A DNA stretch of 64,000 nucleotides, taken from NCBI RefSeq assembly GCF_014235875.1, contig NZ_JACJUK010000005.1, forward strand, positions 248,001 to 312,000, read 5' to 3'. Every line of letters starts with the position of its first letter. Position 1 is the stretch's first letter. The DNA comes from Croceivirga lutea (GTDB taxonomy: Bacteria; Bacteroidota; Bacteroidia; Flavobacteriales; Flavobacteriaceae). A program made the translations under genes and the position numbers. The notes beneath the pieces are model-generated. The model worked only from the letters and a program-made list of their open reading frames with translations. It did no database searches and was not told where the DNA came from. This document shows, in pieces, positions 54,461 to 60,686 of the stretch.

Positions 54461-54475
54461 TTGCATTAGCAACAA
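54458..54475. promoter_or_regulatory. Perfect inverted repeat overlapping the hpd -7 element, candidate MarR operator
   Basis: TTGTTGCATTAGCAACAA has exact 7-base arms around ATTA. Its first three bases are the last three of the -7 element, so a bound protein would cover the transcription start. The TTGC-N4-GCAA core is of the size expected for MarR sites. Confidence 0.6.
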
Positions 54476-54499
54476 TTTTAACTAAACTAAGATAATAGC

Positions 54500-55630
54500 A
54501 TGAATACTTCCACATTAACTGAGACAAAAGAAGCTCAAGATTTTATGCCCATAAATGGCACTGATTATATTGAGCTTTATGTAGGCAATTCTAAACAAGC
54601 AGCTCATTATTACAAGACCGCGTTTGGTTTTCAATCGTATGCTTACGCAGGTTTACGAACCGGCTTAAAAGACCGTGAAAGTTATGTTGTTATTCAAGAC
54701 AAAATTAGACTTGTTTTAACCACTCCTTTAAAAAGCGGTACTGAAATTGGTAAACATATAGACAAGCATGGAGATGGCGTAAAGGTAGTCGCACTATGGG
54801 TAGAAGATGCAACAACGGCTTATAATACCGCAATGGAAAGAGGAGCTAAATCGTATATGGAACCTACCCTAGAAAAAGACAATGATGGAGAAGTGGTACG
54901 TGCTGGCATCTACACTTACGGTGAAACGGTGCATATCTTCGTAGAACGCAGAAATTATAATGGTACTTTCTTACCAGGTTTTATAAAATGGGAAACTCCA
55001 GATTACAATCCTGCGCCAACAGGATTAAAATTTGTAGACCACATGGTAGGTAATGTAGGTTGGAATAAAATGAACCACTGGGTTGAGTTTTATGAAAACG
55101 TAATGGGTTTTAAGAACATTCTTTCATTTGATGACAATGATATTTCCACAGAATACACTGCATTAATGAGTAAAGTAATGAGTAATGGCAACGGTAGAAT
55201 TAAATTCCCAATTAACGAACCAGCAGAAGGCAAGAAAAAATCACAAGTAGAAGAATACTTAGATTTTTATGAAGGCGAAGGTGTTCAGCACATTGCGGTA
55301 GCTACAGATGATATAATAAAAACAGTTCGTGATTTACGCAGTAGAGGTGTAGAGTTTTTACAAGTTCCAAGTACTTATTACGATGTGGTTTCTGACCGTG
55401 TTGGAGAGATTGATGAAGATATTGCACCATTACAAGAACTAGGTATTTTAGTTGATAGAGATGATGAAGGGTATTTACTTCAAATATTTACTAAGCCAGT
55501 TGAGCCAAGGCCAACTATGTTTTTTGAAATTATTCAGCGTAAAGGAGCTCAGTCTTTTGGAAAAGGAAACTTTAAAGCACTTTTTGAAGCCATTGAGCGT
55601 GAGCAAGAACTAAGAGGCACCTTACATTAA
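54500..55630 (+). CDS. hpd: 4-hydroxyphenylpyruvate dioxygenase
   Basis: The enzyme converts 4-hydroxyphenylpyruvate and O2 to homogentisate and CO2. The 376 residues show two vicinal-oxygen-chelate halves. The iron ligands are H181 (FVDHMVGNV), H264 (GVQHIAVATDDI) and E343 (MFFEIIQRKG). It is the first gene of the tyrosine catabolic operon, and its promoter region holds two palindromes and diverges from a marR gene. A 35-base intercistronic hairpin follows before hmgA. Confidence 0.96.
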   Translation: MNTSTLTETKEAQDFMPINGTDYIELYVGNSKQAAHYYKTAFGFQSYAYAGLRTGLKDRESYVVIQDKIRLVLTTPLKSGTEIGKHIDKHGDGVKVVALWVEDATTAYNTAMERGAKSYMEPTLEKDNDGEVVRAGIYTYGETVHIFVERRNYNGTFLPGFIKWETPDYNPAPTGLKFVDHMVGNVGWNKMNHWVEFYENVMGFKNILSFDDNDISTEYTALMSKVMSNGNGRIKFPINEPAEGKKKSQVEEYLDFYEGEGVQHIAVATDDIIKTVRDLRSRGVEFLQVPSTYYDVVSDRVGEIDEDIAPLQELGILVDRDDEGYLLQIFTKPVEPRPTMFFEIIQRKGAQSFGKGNFKALFEAIEREQELRGTLH

Positions 55631-55648
55631 TAGTACGAGTAAAATAGA

Positions 55649-55683
55649 GCTAACGATTGAATGAACATAATTCAATTGTTAGC
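55649..55683 (+). promoter_or_regulatory. Intercistronic stem-loop between hpd and hmgA
   Basis: GCTAACGATTGAAT and ATTCAATTGTTAGC pair over 14 bases with one G-U wobble and a seven-base loop. No U-tract follows, so it does not look like a simple terminator. It lies 18 bases after the hpd stop and 27 bases before hmgA. Confidence 0.6.
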
Positions 55684-55710
55684 CTTACCTTAATCATTAA
55701 AATTTAGCAT

Positions 55711-56868
55711 ATGCCTATCTATCATAAATTAGGTACACTACCTCAAAAGCGGCACACACAATTTGAGAAACCAGATGGCGGTTTGTATTATGAGCAGTTA
55801 TTTGGTACTATTGGTTTTGATGGCATGTCATCTTTATTGTACCATGTACATAGACCCACACAGGTCAAAGAAATTGGCAATCCCATAGACCTAAATCCAA
55901 AAATCGCAGTAGCTAAAAATATAGCTTCTCGTAAATTAATAGGTTTTGATATTGCACCAAAAAACGATTTTTTAGAATCTAGAGAACCCTTATTAGTAAA
56001 TAGTGATGTTCATATTGGCTTAGCAGCACCAAAAAAATCGCTGACCGAATATTTTTATAAGAATTCTGATGCTGATGAAATGCTTTTTATTCACAAAGGC
56101 AGTGGAACATTAAAAACTTTTTTAGGGGATATTCCTTTTGAATATGGTGATTACTTAATCATTCCACGTGGAATGATTTATCAAATAGCATTTGATAGCC
56201 AAGACAATAGAATTTTGTATGCCGAATCTTTTCAACCAATTTACACGCCAAAACGCTATCGAAATTGGTTTGGACAACTTTTAGAACATTCTCCATTCTG
56301 TGAACGTGATTATAAATTACCTCAAAATCTAAAAGCCCATGATGAAAAAGGTGATTTTTTAATCAAAATAAAAAAGCAAGGTATGCTACATAGTTTAACC
56401 TATGCTACGCATCCTTTTGATGTTGTAGGTTGGGATGGTTATAATTACCCATATGGATTTTCAATACATAATTTTGAACCCATTACAGGTCGGGTACACC
56501 AACCACCACCAGTACATCAAACTTTTGAAACTAGTGCTTTCGTTATTTGTTCGTTTTGTCCAAGATTGTACGATTACCATCCAAAAGCAATACCGGCACC
56601 TTACAATCATTCTAATATTGATTCAGACGAGGTATTGTATTACGTAGACGGAGATTTTATGAGCAGAACGGGTATTGGTCCTGGTTATATTTCTTTACAC
56701 CCAGCTGGTATTCCTCATGGTCCACATCCTGGAACCTACGAGGCCAGCATTGGTAAAAAAGGTACCGAAGAATTAGCCGTTATGATTGACACTTTTAAAC
56801 CTTTAATGGTAACAGAAAATGCACTGAAAATTGATGACGGTAAATATTATAAATCTTGGGTAGAATAG
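55711..56868 (+). CDS. hmgA: Homogentisate 1,2-dioxygenase
   Basis: HmgA opens the ring of homogentisate to maleylacetoacetate. The 385 residues begin MPIYHKLGTLPQKRHTQFEKPDGGLYYEQLFGT, typical of the bacterial form. The cupin metal site is in LHPAGIPHGPHPGTYEAS (His ligands and the Glu), with the partner region YVDGDFMSRTGIGPGYIS. Shorter than the 440-residue mammalian type, as usual in this group. It follows hpd after an 80-base gap and precedes fahA by 95 bases, in which a REP-like repeat is found. Confidence 0.94.
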   Translation: MPIYHKLGTLPQKRHTQFEKPDGGLYYEQLFGTIGFDGMSSLLYHVHRPTQVKEIGNPIDLNPKIAVAKNIASRKLIGFDIAPKNDFLESREPLLVNSDVHIGLAAPKKSLTEYFYKNSDADEMLFIHKGSGTLKTFLGDIPFEYGDYLIIPRGMIYQIAFDSQDNRILYAESFQPIYTPKRYRNWFGQLLEHSPFCERDYKLPQNLKAHDEKGDFLIKIKKQGMLHSLTYATHPFDVVGWDGYNYPYGFSIHNFEPITGRVHQPPPVHQTFETSAFVICSFCPRLYDYHPKAIPAPYNHSNIDSDEVLYYVDGDFMSRTGIGPGYISLHPAGIPHGPHPGTYEASIGKKGTEELAVMIDTFKPLMVTENALKIDDGKYYKSWVE

Positions 56869-56928
56869 AAAGTAACTAAATCATTTCCCCTTATCAATAA
56901 GTACTGAAATCAAATTAAAAATTTAAAG

Positions 56929-56948
56929 ATTCTTGCCTACGCAGGAAT
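56929..56948. repeat. REP-like imperfect palindrome
   Basis: ATTCTTGC-CTAC-GCAGGAAT has 8-base arms with one mismatch that would form a G-U pair. Similar TTCCTGC...GCAGGAAT palindromes occur repeatedly in intergenic regions of many bacterial genomes. Only this copy is in the window, so repetition cannot be shown here. Confidence 0.4.
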
Positions 56949-56963
56949 AGTAAAATCTTATAA

Positions 56964-58169
56964 ATGATAATAAACGTACCAGAAAATTCAGATTTCTCAA
57001 TACATAATATTCCTTTTGGAATTTTTTCAACAAAAAACAGAAGCAAACGTGCAGGTGTTGCCATTGGAGAACACATTTTAGACCTCGCCGAAGTGCATAA
57101 ATTAGGTGTTTTTAATTTTGAAGCTGAAGTTTTAAATAGGGCTGATTTAAATGATTTTATTGCACTAGGTAAAAGTGTAACCTCAGAGGTTAGAACCAAC
57201 ATTCAACATTGGCTACAAGATGATAATTCACCCTTAGCAAACAAATCTGAGCTTTTTGTAAAACAAGCAGAAGCACAAATGCATTTGCCTGTATGCATTG
57301 GCGATTATACCGACTTTTATTCTAGCATTGAACACGCCACTAATGTTGGTAAAATGTTTAGAGATCCAGAAAACGCTTTATTACCCAACTGGAAACACAT
57401 TCCTGTGGGTTATCATGGCAGGGCTAGTTCAATTGTAGTAAGCGGCAAAGCCATACATAGACCTAAAGGCCAAACGCTACCTAAAAACAGCTCAGAACCT
57501 GTTTTTGGACCTTCTCAACGGCTAGATTTTGAATTAGAGATGGGGTTCGTAGTGGGTAAAAATACCAACATGGGCGATACTATTTCAACTAATCAAGCTA
57601 ATGACTATATTTTTGGTTTGGTACTTTTTAATGACTGGTCTGCAAGAGATATTCAAAAATGGGAGTATGTACCCTTAGGCCCATTTTTAGCCAAAAACTT
57701 TGCCTCTTCAATTTCACCTTGGATTGTAACCTTAGATGCTTTAGAACCTTTTAAAGTAGCTGGGCCAAAACAAGAACCCAAAGTACTACCCTATTTAGCA
57801 TACGAAGGAGAAAAAAACTACGATATAAATCTAGAGGTTGCTATCAACGACACTAAAGTTTGCCAATCAAATTTTAAATACATGTATTGGAATATGGCCC
57901 AACAACTTGCGCACCATACGGTAAATGGTTGTAATGTACATATTGGAGATATGATGGCCTCTGGCACTATTTCTGGTAAGAATGAAAATAGCTACGGCTC
58001 TATGTTAGAATTGGCTTGGATGGGCACCAAACCCGTACAACTTAATGATGGCACCGAACGCAAATTTATTAATGACGGAGATACCGTTACCATGACAGGT
58101 TACGCTGAAAAAGACGGAAAACGAGTTGGGTTCGGAGAAGTATCAACGAAAGTACTACCCGCAAAATAA
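56964..58169 (+). CDS. fahA: Fumarylacetoacetase
   Basis: The enzyme hydrolyses fumarylacetoacetate to fumarate and acetoacetate, the last step of tyrosine breakdown. The 401 residues have the FAH N-terminal domain and the catalytic core with YTDFYSSIEHATNVGKMFR, PVGYHGRASSIVVSG, LDFELEMGFVVGK and the C-terminal DGDTVTMTGYA. Conserved metal and catalytic residues (D-F-YSS-H-A, E-x-E of LEMGFVVG) are visible. It lies 95 bases after hmgA and 8 bases before the flavin reductase gene. No maleylacetoacetate isomerase is encoded nearby. Confidence 0.95.
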   Translation: MIINVPENSDFSIHNIPFGIFSTKNRSKRAGVAIGEHILDLAEVHKLGVFNFEAEVLNRADLNDFIALGKSVTSEVRTNIQHWLQDDNSPLANKSELFVKQAEAQMHLPVCIGDYTDFYSSIEHATNVGKMFRDPENALLPNWKHIPVGYHGRASSIVVSGKAIHRPKGQTLPKNSSEPVFGPSQRLDFELEMGFVVGKNTNMGDTISTNQANDYIFGLVLFNDWSARDIQKWEYVPLGPFLAKNFASSISPWIVTLDALEPFKVAGPKQEPKVLPYLAYEGEKNYDINLEVAINDTKVCQSNFKYMYWNMAQQLAHHTVNGCNVHIGDMMASGTISGKNENSYGSMLELAWMGTKPVQLNDGTERKFINDGDTVTMTGYAEKDGKRVGFGEVSTKVLPAK

Positions 58170-58177
58170 AATTTGTA

Positions 58178-59053
58178 ATGACAAAAAGTATTGACCCTTC
58201 TGCAATATCTCAACCAGAACTACATAGTATTTTATTAACAGCGGTTGCACCAAGACCTATTTGTTTTGCAAGTACTGTAGATAAAAATGGTAACGTTAAT
58301 TTGAGCCCGTATAGCTTTTTCAATGTTTTTAGCTCCGCACCTCCGGTAATGATATTTTCACCTTCGCGCAGCGGTAGAGATGGTTCTTTTAAGCACACCT
58401 ATCTTAACATCAAAGAAGTTCCAGAGGTAGTAATCAACGTGGTTAATTATGCTATGGTAGAACAAATGTCATTATCTAGCACTGCTTATGATAAAGGTAT
58501 AAACGAATTTGAGAAAGCTGGATTTACAGAAGTTCCATCAGAATTGATAAAACCACCAAGGGTAAAAGAATCACCTGTTTCTTTTGAATGCTCAGTCTCT
58601 CAAGTTATAGAATTGGCTGACACGCCAGGCGCGGGTAATCTTATTATTACCAAAGTAGAGCGAATTCATATTAACGAGACTTATTTTACAGATGGCGTAT
58701 TAGACACCAAAAAACTCGATTTGGTGGGCAGAATGGGTGGTAGTTGGTATGTAAAAGCCAATAATGAAGCACTTTTTGAAATTCCTAAACCCCTACGCAC
58801 CAAAGGTATTGGCGTTGACGCGCTACCCAAAGGCATAAGAGAAAGTGAAATCTTAACTGGTAATAATTTAGGTAGGCTGGGTAATATTGAAGCCTTGCCT
58901 TCTACAGAAACCATTGCTGAAATAGCAGCACTTTTGCCATATAAAGACATAACATCAAAACAAGAGCTTCACAAAATTGCTCAAGAAATCTTGCTAAAAG
59001 GTGATACTAAAACAGCTTTAGCTTTATTAATACATGCTGAAACAAAAAACTAA
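58178..59053 (+). CDS. Flavin reductase family protein with C-terminal extension
   Basis: The 291-residue protein has an N-terminal split-barrel flavin-binding domain (about 15-200; PRPICFASTVDKNGNVNLSPYSFFNVFSSAPPVMIFSPSRSGRDG). A C-terminal extension (about 205-291) of short helices follows and is not part of the usual domain. It lies in the tyrosine operon, starting 8 bases after fahA and with its stop overlapping the aminotransferase start (TAATG). None of the classical steps of homogentisate breakdown needs a flavin reductase. It may reduce benzoquinone acetate or another side product, which is only an idea. Confidence 0.85.
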   Translation: MTKSIDPSAISQPELHSILLTAVAPRPICFASTVDKNGNVNLSPYSFFNVFSSAPPVMIFSPSRSGRDGSFKHTYLNIKEVPEVVINVVNYAMVEQMSLSSTAYDKGINEFEKAGFTEVPSELIKPPRVKESPVSFECSVSQVIELADTPGAGNLIITKVERIHINETYFTDGVLDTKKLDLVGRMGGSWYVKANNEALFEIPKPLRTKGIGVDALPKGIRESEILTGNNLGRLGNIEALPSTETIAEIAALLPYKDITSKQELHKIAQEILLKGDTKTALALLIHAETKN

Positions 59054-60144
59054 TGAACCAAGATATTACATCTAGCTTCAAATCTTTTTTACAACCCAAA
59101 GAGGTTTACAAAGGCGGTAAGAATATTCCAGCAAGCACTCAAAAAATATATAAGTTATCTTCCAATGAAAATCCGTTAGGAGCTTCACCCAAAGCCATTG
59201 AAGCAGCAAAAGCTGTTATTGATACTATTAATTTGTATCCTGACCAAACTGACATAAGACTAAGAGAGGCATTGGTTAAAGATTTCAATAATGAATTAGC
59301 AGCAGACCAATTTATCACAGGAAATAGCGGCTCGGAGGTTATAGACATGCTTCTTAGAGCTTTTATAAACGAAGGCGATGAAGTTATTTTCTCGAACCCT
59401 TGTTTTTTACCTTATGCTGTTTTCTCTAGATGGTATGGCGCTAAGCAAATAGATATTCCTTTATTAGCCCCAAATTATGATTTAGACGTTGAAGGAATTT
59501 TAAATGCAATCACCAAAAAAACAAAAGTAATATTCTTAACTACTCCAAATAACCCTACGGGTACGTACATTCCTAAACCTGTTTTAGATGACTTTTTTAA
59601 TCGCGTTCCAAAAAGAATTTTAGTCGTAATTGATGAAGTATACCGTCATTTTGCAGATGCTAAAGATTACGTAAGTGCACTACATTACGTTAAACAAGAT
59701 TACAGTGTATTAGGTTTGAATAGCTTTTCAAAAACATATGGTTTAGCTGGCTTACGCATTGGTTACGGTTATACCACTGCCACTATAGCCAATTACTTAC
59801 GCTTAATTCACAAGCCTTTTTTAATGCCTATAACTTCTATCGAAGCCGCAATAGGTGCATTAAATGACACTATTTTTATTGAAAATACCGTAAAAACTGT
59901 TTTGGAAGGAAGAGCCTATTTAGCAGCATCTTTTAATGAATTGGGTATAACGTATTGGCCTACACAAGCTAACTTTTTTATTATTAATCCTCCATTACCA
60001 GAAATGGAATTTACAAATAAGCTTATGGAAAAGGGTATTATGGTTAGACCCGTTTCTCAATTTGGGGCTCCAGGAAAGGTTAGAATTACTATTGGTACTA
60101 AAGAAGCTAATCGAGCTCTGGTTAAAGCGCTAAAAGAAATTTAA
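59053..60144 (+). CDS. PLP-dependent aminotransferase, HisC-like (putative tyrosine aminotransferase)
   Basis: The 363-residue fold-type I aminotransferase has SSNENPLGASPKAIEAAK, FLTTPNNPTGTYIP (Asn and Pro of the PLP-binding motif), VVIDEVYRHF (D194) and NSFSKTYGLAGLRIG with the Schiff-base Lys K227. It resembles histidinol-phosphate aminotransferases, which often also transaminate aromatic amino acids. Position as the last gene of the hpd operon makes the conversion of tyrosine to 4-hydroxyphenylpyruvate its most probable job. Histidine genes are absent. It starts in a TAATG overlap and ends 2 bases from a convergent gene. Confidence 0.88.
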   Translation: MNQDITSSFKSFLQPKEVYKGGKNIPASTQKIYKLSSNENPLGASPKAIEAAKAVIDTINLYPDQTDIRLREALVKDFNNELAADQFITGNSGSEVIDMLLRAFINEGDEVIFSNPCFLPYAVFSRWYGAKQIDIPLLAPNYDLDVEGILNAITKKTKVIFLTTPNNPTGTYIPKPVLDDFFNRVPKRILVVIDEVYRHFADAKDYVSALHYVKQDYSVLGLNSFSKTYGLAGLRIGYGYTTATIANYLRLIHKPFLMPITSIEAAIGALNDTIFIENTVKTVLEGRAYLAASFNELGITYWPTQANFFIINPPLPEMEFTNKLMEKGIMVRPVSQFGAPGKVRITIGTKEANRALVKALKEI

Positions 60145-60146
60145 GC

Positions 60147-60623
60147 TTATCTTTTTTCCAATACTAAAGTTACAGGACCAAAATCAGGGTCCACTTGAGA
60201 AACCGTAAGCATATCACCTTCTAAAACTACGTCTGCCGTAGATGGTTCATCCTCTTCAGAATCTAGTGTCAATGAATTATTTACAAAAACGTAGGTACCA
60301 TTTTCTGTTAACATACCATCACAGTCTGCCACAATATCACTTAAACTGGAACCCGTAAAAACAATATCAGAAGATGTTGCTGTATAACTTCCGTCTGCTT
60401 CAAAAGTAATTGAAGATGTAAAGCAAGGTAGTTCTTCAAATACATCTGAAGAACTATTTCCATCTCCATTTAAATCAAATGCTGTTGTAGTTTGTAATGA
60501 TGTTGCGTCCCATGTTCCTACTAAATTAGGCTCATTATCTATTTCTTCGCCTTCATCATCTGAGCTTGATGAACAAGCACCAACTAATAGCATTAAGAGA
60601 GGTAGTATCCAAAAGTTTTTCAT
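60147..60623 (-). CDS. Lipocalin-like secreted lipoprotein
   Basis: The 158-residue product has a lipoprotein signal with the lipobox GAC (C17), followed by a Ser/Asp/Glu-rich linker and a small beta-rich domain. Its features are LVGTWDATSLQTTTAFDLNGDGNSS, SITFEADGSYTATSS, GTYVFVNNSLTLDSEED and VVLEGDMLTVSQ. This is the general pattern of the lipocalin-like (DUF4923/5004-type) domain of Bacteroidota lipoproteins. Ligand unknown. It is convergent with the aminotransferase and 63 bases downstream of the DUF5916 gene. Confidence 0.75.
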   Translation of the reverse strand: MKNFWILPLLMLLVGACSSSSDDEGEEIDNEPNLVGTWDATSLQTTTAFDLNGDGNSSSDVFEELPCFTSSITFEADGSYTATSSDIVFTGSSLSDIVADCDGMLTENGTYVFVNNSLTLDSEEDEPSTADVVLEGDMLTVSQVDPDFGPVTLVLEKR

Positions 60624-60686
60624 TTCCGCTAATTTTTGATTAAAGAAACAAAAAAAGAGAATTAAAATACCAGTATGAGGTTGTTT

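Noticed and set aside
59053-60144. Aminotransferase as hisC of histidine biosynthesis
   Set aside because: No other his genes are nearby, and the overlap with the tyrosine operon favours an aromatic aminotransferase.
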